DNA of 64,000 nt from Rutidosis leptorrhynchoides (taxonomy: Eukaryota > Streptophyta > Magnoliopsida > Asterales > Asteraceae). A program made the translations under genes and the position numbers. The stretch spans positions 342,679,501-342,743,500 of the forward strand of contig NC_092338.1 in assembly GCF_046630445.1 (NCBI RefSeq). The letters are read 5' to 3'. Shown piece by piece: positions 37,339-47,188 of this stretch (its first letter is position 1; each line of letters begins with the position of its first letter). Below the pieces are notes generated by a model. It was not told where the DNA came from. It made no database searches and saw only the letters and a program-made list of their open reading frames with translations.

Positions 37339-37485
37339 ATGGCAGTTCCAAAAAAACGTACTTCGATATCAAAAAAGCGTATTCGTAAAAATATTTGGAA
37401 AATGAAAGGATATTGGGCAGCGTTAAAAGCTTTGTCATTAGGAAAATCTCTTTCTACCAGGAATTCAAAAAGTTTTAAGTCCTAA
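37339..37485 (+). pseudogene. rpl32: Plastid rpl32 copy in the nuclear genome
   Basis: A 48-codon frame beginning [20 protein letters not shown] is the start of plastid ribosomal protein L32, a small basic protein of the large ribosomal subunit. The frame stays intact for about 45 codons ([18 protein letters not shown]) and then ends early at SFKS-stop, where the plastid protein normally carries about eight more residues. The run of T and CCTATCAAATCAATTTACTATG just upstream reads like plastid spacer. It lies alone among transposons with no transit-peptide sequence ahead of it, so I read it as a plastid DNA insertion of about 200 bases, not a functional transferred gene. Confidence 0.85.
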
Positions 37486-37668
37486 AAGATATCGTTAAAG
37501 TGCATAATAAACTTGTATATAGCAGTTACATTTGATTCTAAAGTTACAGTTATTGAATTATATAAGCTTTTTTAACACCTTTACGACGACTCTATGGATT
37601 ATCGTTAGAAAAGTTCAAAAGATTTAAAATCATCAACAGAGTGGAAGGTTTTGAGTGGGGTTTTCAAA

Positions 37669-38538
37669 GGGGTTATCACTAAAATGCCCATTTTTCTTTC
37701 CTTTTTTGACTCAGAACCCATAAAAAACGAAAGTTGACAATTTGCCCGCGCAAGACGCAAGGGCGCAAGGTGCTTGATTTGCGACCTTGCTTCCCGGTGG
37801 ACGCAAGGACGCAAGGTGCCTCTTGCGACCTTGCTTCCCGGGGACGCAAGGACGCAAGGTGCTTCTTGCTCCTACCTGATGTCATAATCAACTCTTTCAG
37901 ACATTTCATCAAACACCTTACGTGCATCTTACGTGATCATTGTGTATTACTCGTTTCGGGTTACACGTTTATTTAACACTACATAAGTTAAAAACTTGAT
38001 TATATTGTTGAGCAAAACCTACGGAAATTGTATATAAGTTCTAATTGTGAATGAAGTTAAAGCGAGGTTATTATAGACGTTTATCTAGTCGTTAATAATC
38101 AAATTACAGTTGGTAACTAAAATAATTATTTGAACCACGTGAAATAATACAAAATATACTTGATTATGTGTATGGCTAAGATGTTTTCTCAATATATAAT
38201 TAACAAATTGTCTAAAAAACGGTATCACATAAGATGCACGTAAGGTGTTTGATGAAATGCCTGAAAGAAAACATTGATCATGGCAGCAGGCAGGAGCAAG
38301 AGACACCTTGCGTCCTTGCGTCCCCGGAAAGCAAGGTCGCAAGAGGCACCTTGCGTCCTTGCGTCCCCGGGAAGCAAGGTCGCAAGAGGCACCTTGCGTC
38401 CTTGAGTCCACCTGGAAGCAAGGTCGCAAACAGGCACCTTGCGCCCTTGCGCCTTGCGCGGGCAAATTGTCAACTTTTATTTTTTATGGGTTCTGAGTCA
38501 AAAAAGGGAGAGAAAATGGGCATTTTAGTGATAATTCC
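37669..38538. mobile_element. Mutator-like element 1 with long inverted arms
   Basis: 870 bases flanked by the 9-bp duplication GTTTTCAAA (37660-37668; 38539-38547). Ends are GGGGTTATCACTAAAATGCCC and its near-inverse. The inverted arms are about 250-300 bases, each with GC-rich tandem units of the type CGCAAGGACGCAAGGTG and, at the inner edge, a sequence that translates to a PPR-type motif (see separate entry). No transposase, so it is non-autonomous. 9-bp duplications and long arms are typical of Mutator-like elements. Confidence 0.85.
38232..38275 (+). pseudogene. PPR motif fragment in MULE arm
   Basis: GATGCACGTAAGGTGTTTGATGAAATGCC translates to DARKVFDEMPER, the hallmark of plant pentatricopeptide-repeat proteins (organelle RNA-binding). 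The same motif lies inverted in the left arm (37895-37935) and in both arms of MULE 2. The fragment is about 15 codons and has no gene context. Confidence 0.6.
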
Positions 38539-38547
38539 GTTTTCAAA

Positions 38548-38860
38548 TTGCGAAGCTAACAGCTACAAAAACATTTGAAACGCGGTGCTCCTTTTGTGGA
38601 CTTTGTATTATGTGGAAAATTAGTACCGTAAGTTTTACTTTAAAAGTCAACTTATAGACATTTTATATATCATGACAATTCTGTAACATGATAATTAAGA
38701 TGCCATTTTAAATTATGAATTTAAATTAATATTAATAAATATTAAATTGTTACATCATTTTCTTAAATTAACGTGAATATTATTAATAGCTATATTAGTT
38801 AGTACGTACTCTTCCATTTGTGGACATTGTAACCACTTTTATATGCCAATCCAATACTCA
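38548..38860. other. AT-rich intergenic stretch
   Basis: No gene, RNA or recognisable repeat seen. Confidence 0.7.
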
Positions 38861-39030
38861 TTCTTTTTTTAACATCGATTGTGATCACCCGAGGGGACTA
38901 AACCATCTGTTGCGATTATCTTCCGTTTCGACTATGTCGATACAGCGATAATAACCGCCCCCATCGCTGCCCGAGAAGAAACTTTGAAACCGATCCAAGG
39001 GCACGGTCAAGTAAAACCGCCCTCCCCTTT
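38861..39030 (-). mobile_element. Poly-A-tailed retroposon, copy 1
   Basis: About 170 bases that, on the minus strand, end in an A-run. It is closely similar to 43566-43752 (shared ACCGATCCAAGGGCACGG, GATAATAACC and GATCACCCGAGG). AATACT near both ends may be its target duplication. A SINE or a 5'-truncated LINE end; no Pol III A box was convincing. Confidence 0.6.
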
Positions 39031-39676
39031 ACAAAATACTGCATACAAAATATTTTTTTATCATATAAACAAAAAATGATAATAATTGTAGAAATATCTC
39101 ATCAATTTTTACATCATAAAGTGACACAAAACGAACTTCATTAAAGTTGATAAATATGTTTAACAGAAGCCGAAATTTGTTAGCATCTCTAGTTTATGCG
39201 TGTCTTAGTTCAACTTTTACAAATTTTATAGTGTTAAGCAAATGCTACATCATTTTTAAGGAATTAGTTCATAACATACTAATACTAAGGGATTATCACT
39301 TAAATACCCATTTTTTCTACCTTTTTTGACTCAGAACCCACAACAAAAAAAAGTTGACAATTTGCCCGCGCAAGGCGCAAGGGCGCAAGATGCCTCTTTG
39401 CGACCTTGCTCCCCGGTGGACGCAAGGACGCAAGGTACCCCTTGTGACCTTGCTCCTCGGGGACGCAAGGACGCAAGGTGCCTCTTGCTCCCGCCTGCAT
39501 GTCATAGTTAAAGTTTTCTTTTAGACATTTCATCAAACACCTTGCGTGCGCCTTACATTTGGTATTTTTCTTGATTATCTTTCATGGTAAACTATTTAAT
39601 TGGCTGGCTTTAAAGTGCTTGTTTATGTTGAGACCTTTAATTTAATTGTATGATTATTTCTTGATCGTTTATATAT

Positions 39677-39844
39677 GAAGAAAATATCCGAGCTACTGAT
39701 TTAAAGGACTTGACGGTAATAAATCCTTTATTGTAATGTTTATTTTTTGATTTTTTTATTGTATTTATGTAATTTGATAAATTTTTATATTGATTTATTT
39801 ATTGGGTAGGAAATGTTTATTTGGATCATGCTGGTGCAACTTTG
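39677..39844 (+). pseudogene. Molybdenum cofactor sulfurase-like exon-intron-exon fragment
   Basis: 39815-39844 translates to VYLDHAGATL, a signature of plant molybdenum cofactor sulfurase (ABA3/LOS5, NifS-like domain). Upstream, 39677-39715 reads NIRATDLKDLT, resembling the preceding exon of that gene, and the 99 bases between look like a short AT-rich intron (GTAATAAATCC...GGGTAG). The phase fits a phase-1 intron only if one base was lost at the donor. The frame then runs without a break into the arm's PPR-type motif. Short, so the homology needs a search. Confidence 0.55.
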
Positions 39845-39905
39845 ATGAATGATGCACATAAGGTGTTTGATGAAATGCCTCAAAGAAACATTGATTATGA
39901 CATGC
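39845..39905 (+). pseudogene. PPR motif fragment in MULE 2 right arm
   Basis: Translates to NDAHKVFDEMPQRN, a PPR-type repeat, in frame with the sulfurase-like VYLDHAGATL. Occurs in inverted form in the left arm near 39525-39550. Confidence 0.55.
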
Positions 39906-40122
39906 AGGCGGGAGCAAGAGGCACCTTGCGTCCTTGCGTCCCCGGGGAGCAAGGTCGCAAGAAGCACCTTGCGTCCTTGCGTCCACCGGGGAGCAAGGTC
40001 GCAAAGAGACACCTTGCGTCCTTGCGCCTTGCGCGGGCAAATTGTCAAAAAAATATTTTTATGGGTTCTAAGTCAAAAAAGGTAGAAAAAATGGGCATTT
40101 ATGTGATAATCCCTAATACTAA

Positions 40123-40781
40123 TCCACCTTAATCAACGTTTGAACTTGAATACGTTTGTTAGAGAGTGGACAATCAATTAATTAATTTTTGAGATTAATG
40201 AAGTGATTAAAATAATATAAACACTTATCAAGAAAAATACACTAACGTCACTAACTTAGAAGGGTTAGGGCTCACCCTTATCGGTTAAAAGTTCCGCCAT
40301 TACCTCAATCATGTGATTATATTCCTAAACTTTGATAAGTGCACTCCCCGTAATTCATTCATCAAGCTCAATCTACTAATTAGTAATTAATTATATTACT
40401 AATACTATTTTTTTATTTTGTCAAAAGGAACAATAATCCATATAAAAATGAAGATGTTTTTAAAAGGAAAATATCAACCGAAGAATACAAACCATCAAAT
40501 TGAGGAGACTCGTACCTAAAAAGCTAACTACGAACTTAAACTATATATAACCGAGCCTTAACGTAAGACAAACCAAAATTTAAACCAAACGATGAAAAAC
40601 ATAAATTATCAAATATCAAGCAAAAAGTAGAACAAAACATAACAAACAGAACAAAACTACCAATTACTGATACAATTTACATTCATTTCGTTTAAAAACT
40701 TTATATTATACACTCTGTATATACTCCGTATATAATATATAATATTAATATTAATATTAATTAATATTATATATAACCAGA
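40123..40781. other. AT-rich downstream region of the F-box gene
   Basis: No gene seen. 40735-40775 is an AT-only palindromic stretch (TATAATATTAATATTAATA...). Confidence 0.6.
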
Positions 40782-42430
40782 TTAATAAAAAACAAAAAAC
40801 AAACCAGCAAAAATTGATAAACCAAAAGCCACAGACAAATTATCTAACGTTCCTTCTAATCTCAACTTTTTATCTGCTCTTTCTCTCTTCATTTCCTCAA
40901 ATTTATTGTCCCTATTTTTGGCTTCTATCTCTCTATTCACCCCATTTCCTCTTTTACCCTCCATTGTCCTTTGTAAAATTACCAAACTATCCCTTCCATT
41001 CAAATGTTTTCCATCCATGTCCTCAACTTCCATACTCAATTCCCTGATCACTTGCATATCCCCTGACTCTGAACGGCCACAAGTAACCACTATCCCACAC
41101 CGCACCACCGTAGTTGCGTCTGACGTGTACTTGTGGTCCCCACCCGCAAGTATAGACGCAAACCGGACTTGTACTTCACCACTCAACCAGTGTCGTTGGA
41201 CAGACACTGGTTTATGTGAAGATAAATTGATCGCTCGTTTAGCATTTGGATCTATTAGTATCCAACTTAAAGTAATGTCATCGATTAGAAGCTTACACGT
41301 GTCATCCTCATCGGGGTAGGGAATCTCGATGGGGACCATGTCTTTCGGATCTAATAAGTCGATTCTGAAAGGTGAGCAGAGGAACCAACTTGAAATGGTT
41401 TCGGTTTCTTCGACTTTTGTGAAAATTAGTTTGTTTTTGTAGTAAATATCCACAGCTGAGATTAATCCTTTCGGTGTCACTGCAACAAATATACATATTC
41501 TACACGTTAATTTTCTTCATGTCCTTGAAAACAAGTACAAAATTATTTGTATATATATAAGCATGAAAAATATGTAATGTTCCCAAAATTATAAAACAGC
41601 AAGTATATATATACTCTGTGGAACTCTATCTTACACATTTTTTCTAAGTACAGATTATGAAAATGTGTAAATAGACATGTACTCCGTAATAAAAATATTT
41701 ATATAAAAATATTAGTCAGTTAATAGCGATGGATTACCTTTTAAAGGAAAATGTTACTACGTATTTCACTAGTGGGAATTGATATTTCCACCAACGAAAT
41801 CGATAGATCCATCACAACGTGCATTATGTATTTATATAATACATGTAAATAATGCATAGTTAGTATCAATTTTGATGCTGAAAATATCACTTTGATGTTT
41901 TGTTTACTATTTTTACATGTGCATTCCTTTATGATAACAAAAAAGTTTAATAAAGGTACAATATTCTTATCCACTTCAATTCTAAGTGTGAATTTATATA
42001 AAATTCTTCAAGGTTATTTAATTCAAAAAGAATTACAAGTGTGATGAATGTTAAGAAAAAAATACGTACACTTGCCTAATTTGTTGCACTGTGGCCACGA
42101 AACTGACGACCAAGTTGTGGTGGCCTTGGTGGGGTCAGGTGATGGCAAAGGAAACGCTTGAGCGAAAAACGCTCGAGGTCCATTACGATCACTCGAAAAG
42201 CTATCTATAATTCCACTAACGAGCTCACCGGATGTGGATGGCCAAGTTGAACGACAAACATTAGACCACATAAGATCGTTTTCCGTCATGGAATGTAACG
42301 TTGAGGTCACACAACTGGCGGAGGCTAACGTTTGTCCATCAAGTCGAGTTAAAATGTGCGATTCGATTATATCACTGTGTAGTAATGAGATTGCGGCAGT
42401 TTGTGGTGGTGTGACGGTGGTGGTTGACAT
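40782..42430 (-). CDS. F-box protein, At2g27310-like, two exons
   Basis: Host gene. Exon 1 is 42430-42076 and exon 2 is 41479-40782, together 1053 bases, 350 residues. The F-box (~residues 16-60: LHSDIIESHILTRLDGQTLASASCV) would bind SKP1 in an SCF ubiquitin ligase. The rest matches the family of Arabidopsis At2g27310/At2g36090 (ISAVDIYYKNKLIFTKVEETE, SSWFLCSPFRIDLLDPKD, SVQRHWLSGEVQVRFASIL), followed by a basic charged stretch and a C-terminal hydrophobic segment (FGLSIFAGLFFVFY), likely a tail anchor. The only donor that keeps frame with the acceptor TTGCAG is AG|GCAAGT, a GC donor; nearby GT sites shift the frame. A TATA-like TATTTATA lies about 80 bases before the ATG. No stops in either exon, so it is probably functional. 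Confidence 0.88.
41480..42075 (-). other. GC-AG intron of the F-box gene
   Basis: 596 bases, AT-rich, starting GCAAGT after TTAG and ending TTGTTGCAG. AG|GCAAGT is the consensus for the minor GC-AG class. Inserted at phase 1. Confidence 0.7.
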
Positions 42431-43230
42431 GTTTAATAGTTATGGTGTTCTTATTTTACGTGTATGGAGAGAGTTAATTAGTATGGAGTGGTTTTGTAGT
42501 ATAAATAATATGGTTGGTTTGTATGGGTTGTAAGAGACGAAAATGGCCTTAGAGTTTAGAACGAGTGAAATTTGACCGATGACCAAAGGAATTGACAACA
42601 ATAATTAAAAATACGATGAGACATGATAGAGGTCATTATATATGATCAAAATATATATCCATGGTGGTAAGTAGTCAAAGTCATTATTATGGGTTTTTAT
42701 TGGAGTTTTGAAATGTGAAATCATTTCTATCTTTTTGTGAACTTTTTGTTCTTAGAAAATGTCAACTATAGTTAGCTTATGTGAAGATATTTAACGTCGT
42801 GTGCCTTTCATTCTCTCTTTATTAAATGATTTAGAACAAGTTAAGGAGCCCGCGCTTTGCAGCGGAACTTCAAAGCAGGTTCTAATAGAAAACGTGTTTG
42901 AAAAGAAAAAAAAAACCAACGTGTATGAAAGGTGAACCTAACTATTTAGCGTTTTTTAAAAAATATCCGTTTTGCGAGTAGTTGGTCGCGTTGTGTTCGT
43001 AAAATTATTTCGAGTTGAACGGTATTGTTGAAAAAATTTAACTCGCGGCGAGAAAGAAGATATGGTCCGTTGAAAATTTGGGTGGAGTTTATTTAAGATT
43101 TTTTGTGAGAATTTTGGTTTGACGTTTTGTCCCCCTGATTGGGGGGCCCATTTGTATTTTGACCAAAGTTGGAGGGTCATTTTGGAAAATCGAATTTAGT
43201 ATTAAAATAATGCTATGAATAGTAAAAACA
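42431..43230. other. Upstream region of the F-box gene
   Basis: 42431-42560 is probable 5' UTR and promoter (minus). 42840-43200 has GC-richer pieces (e.g. GGAGCCCGCGCTTTGCAGCGG and GGGGGGCCCATTTG) that look like an unclassified repeat. No gene. Confidence 0.5.
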
Positions 43231-43431
43231 TACTCTCTCCGTCCCATTATAAGTGTCCACTTATTTTTTGCACACAGTTTTAGGAAATCCCACTAACTTC
43301 ATTCTCCACCAATTAGAAATCTTCTCTCTCCAGAATAACCTCTTCTCATTGGTTGAAAGTTCAACATGGACACTTGTAATGGGACATCCCAAAATAGAAA
43401 TGTGGACACTTGTGGTGGGACGGAGGGAGTA
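43231..43431. mobile_element. Stowaway-type MITE
   Basis: 197-bp element between TA dinucleotides (43231-43232 and 43430-43431). Ends CTCTCTCCGTCCCA and TGGGACGGAGGGAG are the Stowaway (Tc1/mariner) terminal inverted repeats, followed by GTGTCCAC/GTGGACAC. Non-coding. Confidence 0.92.
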
Positions 43432-43565
43432 GTTTTTATTGAATATATTTATAATGTGTTTAATTAAACTGATTAATTGCTAAATAGTTTATAATTTAAA
43501 TGATTCATATAATTTGAATTAATTAAGTTGTTAGAAATAACAATAAAATATTTAATAATTATTAA

Positions 43566-43752
43566 TTTTTTTTTTTTTTTTGAACAACGATTGGGATCAC
43601 CCGAGGGAGACTTTACCACCCGTTGCGATCATCTCCCGTTTCGACTATGCCGATGCAGCGATAATAACCCCGCTCTCATCGCTGCCCGGAACGAAACCTT
43701 GAAACCGATCCAAGGGCACGGCCAAGTAAAACCCCTCTCCCCTTTACCCCTC
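43566..43752 (-). mobile_element. Poly-A-tailed retroposon, copy 2
   Basis: Starts with a 16-base T run on the plus strand (A tail on the minus). Close relative of 38861-39030. The overlapping 95-codon plus-strand ORF is not conserved in the other copy. Confidence 0.65.
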
Positions 43753-44223
43753 AAACGATATAGGAAAGGTGTCATGTGTGGATATTTCATGGCATGGATG
43801 AAATTGTGTTTTTAATATGTAGCCAACGGGGAATGTAAAATTATATTATTAGCCTTTTAAATGAAATAGAAAACATTATATAATAAGCATTTCTTGATAT
43901 AATTTAAACAGTTAGAACATAAAATTTAAGTGTTTAATGGTTAAGAAAGTAATTCAGCACCAAATGTTGAACCATTCAGCATCATATATTATTAATATGT
44001 TAAAAAGAAACGCGCTGAATGTTGAATGGTTCAGCATTTAACTCTCAACCATTCTATTAAGAGGTAATCAGGGACACCCTTAGTATTGAATGTTAACCTT
44101 TCAACATTCGGTCGCTTTTTATTGACATTTGAATAACAGATAATGTTGAATCAATAAAAAAAGTATGTTGAACTGTTCAAAAATAAAATTATATTCTGGA
44201 AGCTCTTTAAACATTCAACACTT
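43753..44223. other. AT-rich intergenic stretch with inverted TGTTGAATGGTTCAGCA units
   Basis: 43965-44045 has inverted units (TGTTGAACCATTCAGCA and TGTTGAATGGTTCAGCA), perhaps a small MITE. No gene. Confidence 0.4.
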
Positions 44224-44520
44224 TGTTATAATAATAACAATATTATTTATATGTGGATAGTCAATTTTGTACTAATACTTAGTCAATATTGAGTAGCTTT
44301 GTTTTTGTATAAATAGCCATGTATTGCAAGCTAAAACACTTGCACCATTTCTCACACTTACAAAGTGTTTCTTTCTTTCTCTCCATTATCATCTACTTTC
44401 TTACACTTCATTATTAGTATTCTTAATCAAGAATCAAACCACTAAAAGTAGTTATAAGCCTATTGAATTATAACATAATCAAACCACTAAAGGTAGTTAT
44501 AAGCCTACTGAATTATAACA
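44224..44520 (+). mobile_element. Copia LTR of element G
   Basis: 297 bases with 9-bp terminal inverted repeats TGTTATAAT...ATTATAACA. A TATA box (GTATAAATAGCC near 44310) marks the promoter. The last 44 bases are a tandem copy of the preceding 44 (44432-44475 and 44477-44520), so the LTR has two possible 3' ends. Confidence 0.75.
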
Positions 44521-44522
44521 CG

Positions 44523-44540
44523 TTGTCAGCACGAAGTGCT
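44523..44540 (+). other. Primer-site-like sequence of element G
   Basis: TTGTCAGCACGAAGTGCT two bases after the LTR end, in the position of a primer-binding site. The tRNA is not identified; it is not the usual TGGTATCAGAGC. Confidence 0.4.
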
Positions 44541-44659
44541 CCGTATAATCAAGATTTATCTAAGCAAGCACAAGTCACTAATCAAGGTAATAATAAAAAA
44601 AAAATTCTTTAACGATATCTTCTATTATTTATTAGTAAGGTAAATATTATTATCATCAT

Positions 44660-44935
44660 AACTAACATTTATATTTATGTTATTTAAGTTATATATGGTC
44701 GGTTATACCGCCTGAATTATATTTCTGTAATCTAACTTTTAATTAACTTCACTAACATTTATATTTATGTTATATATGGTCGGTTATACCGCCTGAATTA
44801 TATTTCTGTAATCTAACTATTATTAACTTCACTAACATTTATATTTATGTTATATATGGTCGGTTATACCGCCTGAATTATATTTCTGTAATCTAACTTT
44901 TATTAACTTCACTAACATTTATATTTATGTTATCT
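44660..44935 (+). repeat. 80-bp tandem repeat in copia leader
   Basis: Three full and one partial copy of an ~80-bp unit containing TATATGGTCGGTTATACCGCC; period 80-81 bases and nearly identical copies. Confidence 0.9.
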
Positions 44936-45336
44936 AACATTTATGATTACTTATGCAATTAATCATTATTTATTTCATGCATACTAATGTTTATTCTTAA
45001 ATTTATTATTTATGTATAATATGTTTATTCTATTAATCTTCGTATTTATACTAAACGTATTTATACTAAATATATTTTATAGTAATCATATTTATACTAA
45101 TAAAATTCTTTTATTAAAATTATTACTAATATAACGAGTACATAACAATCGTTAACATCAACTAACGACGTTACAACGGTCATATATACATAACGGTTGT
45201 TAACGTCAACTGACGACGTTACAACGACTATATTTTTTTCAAATATAAAATAAACATCTCCGTTTTCACATTTTCACAAATCAATCTTCATTTTCTCAGA
45301 TTACCATTCTCAAAAGTTTTTTTTTTTTTTGTAAAT

Positions 45337-45501
45337 ATGATTCACACAAGGATGATTTTTCCTATTGTATTGGTCATACTAACTATCATCATTGTTGCTA
45401 ATATACCACGGGGTGAACCTATAGTCTATCCTGCTCTTGTGGTTTTATCATTTGTAATCATGTCATTATTCTGTTGTTTGCTACTTATGAATTTAAAATG
45501 A
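45337..45501 (+). CDS. 54-residue two-segment membrane peptide in copia leader
   Basis: ATG to TGA, 54 codons. Two strongly hydrophobic stretches (MIFPIVLVILTIIIVAN and ALVVLSFVIMSLFCCLLLM) flank a short polar loop (PRGEPIVYP). It sits between the LTR and gag of copia element G. The predicted topology is a hairpin in a membrane. No known family recognised. It may be an accessory ORF of the element, a captured gene piece, or chance; the absence of stops and the clear two-segment pattern argue against pure chance. Confidence 0.4.
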   Translation: MIHTRMIFPIVLVILTIIIVANIPRGEPIVYPALVVLSFVIMSLFCCLLLMNLK

Positions 45502-45582
45502 TTCTAATTTCATTTTATTATTTGTCTATGAATAGAAGTTGATTATGATTATGATTTATGTTCATCTTTTTGATAATAGAAA

Positions 45583-45960
45583 ATGTCGAATTTGAAAAGG
45601 CTTAAATGTGCTCCTTTAGAATCAAGTGGAAACAACTACTTAACATGGGTTATGAATGTAGAAAAACATCTCGAATCAATCGGTATTTTAGAAACCCTAA
45701 ATGAAAATAACAATTGTTCCGAACAAGAGAAAGCAATAGCAAGTATTTTTCTTAGCAAACATATTGACGAGTCCTTAGAATCTACATATTATATGATCGA
45801 AGATCCAAGTGTATTATGAAAAATACTCAAAGATAGATACGATATTAATTATCAAGAAATAAAGGTGATCCATGAAAGAATAAAATTGAAGATGTTAGTA
45901 GACGCTCTTATAAGAATCCCGGAGATTCTTATTAATGATCTGATAACGTGGATCATCAGT
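45583..45960 (+). pseudogene. Copia gag fragment, element G
   Basis: ATG at 45583, 78 codons to a stop, then about 45 more codons of matching sequence. Contains LKCAPLESSGNNYLTWVMNVEKHLES, typical of the N-terminus of plant copia gag (UBN2-like). The zinc-knuckle part is missing. Confidence 0.8.
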
Positions 45961-46270
45961 CTAGTATTTCTTGAATACATGAACATCTTGTTTTGCTCTA
46001 CAAATAAGTCCCAAAAGAAAAGAAAACGAGAGTGAATCTGTTGAAAAATCTTGATTAAATAAACCCTGAGCTACCTTGAGACATGAATGGTTTGAATTTT
46101 CTAAGATGCCTAGCTTGTTATGTATCACTCCTAAATAAATGATTTTAGACCATAACATATATATGTTTATTAAGTGTTATCTTTTATGTGCTTCAGATTG
46201 TAACTTATTTGCAGGTAATATAATTTGATTATCTTGCAGAAATATTATTCATTATTTGCTTATCTTATTT
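45961..46270. other. Rearranged copia spacer
   Basis: Between the gag and protease fragments. No domain recognised; probably scrambled gag/nucleocapsid sequence. Confidence 0.4.
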
Positions 46271-46545
46271 GAAGTTTTAGTATGAATTTTGCTGAAATAC
46301 AACATCAATTAAATGGTAAAGACCTATGTATTGCAGATAGTGGTAACATACACACTATGATCAAATCTAAGAAATATTTCATTGATTTAAAATTAACTAA
46401 TGGAATTATAAATACTATATCAAGTATTGCAAACTTGATAAAATAAACGAGAAAGGCAAAATTCATGTTACCAAATGGTATGAATTTTCTAATAAATAAT
46501 GTCTTGTTTTCTCTCAAATCAAAAAGAAATTTGTTAAGTTTCTCT
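46271..46545 (+). pseudogene. Copia protease fragment, element G
   Basis: The plus frame gives LCIADSGNIHTMIKSKKYF, the aspartic protease active site (DSG with following T..K.KKYF) of plant copia elements. A stop near 46445 breaks the frame; it then reads toward the LPNG and LLSFSDI segments. Confidence 0.75.
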
Positions 46546-46614
46546 GATATATATCATAATGAATATGATTATCAGTCAATGACAACCAGAAATGAGAAAT
46601 ATCTATGTAGCACC

Positions 46615-47188
46615 GAAAAGCGCATATGATGAAAAGCGCAGCGCATATGATTAAAAGCGCATATGATGAAAAGCGCAGCGCATATGATTAAAAGCGCATA
46701 TGATGAAAAGCACAGCGCATATGATTAAAAGCGCATATGGTGAAAAGGATATATGATTAAAAGCGCATATGATAAAAAGTGCATATGATTAAAAGCGCAT
46801 ATGATGAAAAGTGCATATGATGAAAAGCACAACGCATATGATTAAAAGCGCATATGGTGAAAAGGATATATGATTAAAAGCGCATATGATGAAAAGCGCA
46901 TATGATGAAAAGCGCATATGATGAAAAGTGCATATGATGAAAAGCACAGCGCATATGATTAAAAGCGCATATGGTGAAAAGGATATATGAAGAAAAACGC
47001 ATATAATGAAAAGCGCAACGCATATGATTAAAAACGCATATGATGAAAAGTGCATATGATGACAAGCACAGCGCATATGATTAAAAGCGCATATGGTGAA
47101 AATGATATATGATGAAAAGCGCATATGGTGATTAATGAAAAGCACATATGGTGATTAATGAAAAGCAAATATGGTGATTAATGAAAAG
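46615..47188. repeat. AAAAGCGCATATGAT minisatellite inside copia pol
   Basis: About 35 units of 14-18 bases built on AAAAGCGCATATGAT(G/T), with variants such as GTGCATATG, CACAGCGCATATG and GGATATATG, and a hint of a higher-order period of about 65-70 bases. It occupies the place of the integrase zinc-binding region. The His/Met- and Phe/Ser-rich ORFs on the minus strand come from this repeat. Confidence 0.93.

Larger units (their letters stand above)
39289..40113. mobile_element. Mutator-like element 2 (Pack-MULE) with captured gene pieces
   Basis: 825 bases flanked by the 9-bp duplication TAATACTAA (39280-39288; 40114-40122). Ends GGGATTATCAC...GTGATAATCCC. Arms are closely related to MULE 1, with the CGCAAGGACGCAAGG tandem units and the PPR-type motif, but the ~300-base centre is unrelated and contains the molybdenum-cofactor-sulfurase-like fragment. 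Non-autonomous. Confidence 0.88.

Noticed and set aside
37605..40085. Many Arg/Pro/Cys-rich ORFs (LRPCVPG type) on both strands
   Set aside because: They come from the CGCAAGGACGCAAGG tandem units in the inverted arms of the two Mutator-like elements; all frames stay open because the unit lacks stops.
46789..47145. 118-codon His/Met/Phe-rich minus ORF
   Set aside because: Antisense reading of the AAAAGCGCATATGAT minisatellite.
46615..47188. CRISPR-like array
   Set aside because: Short units lack unique spacers; eukaryotic transposon context.
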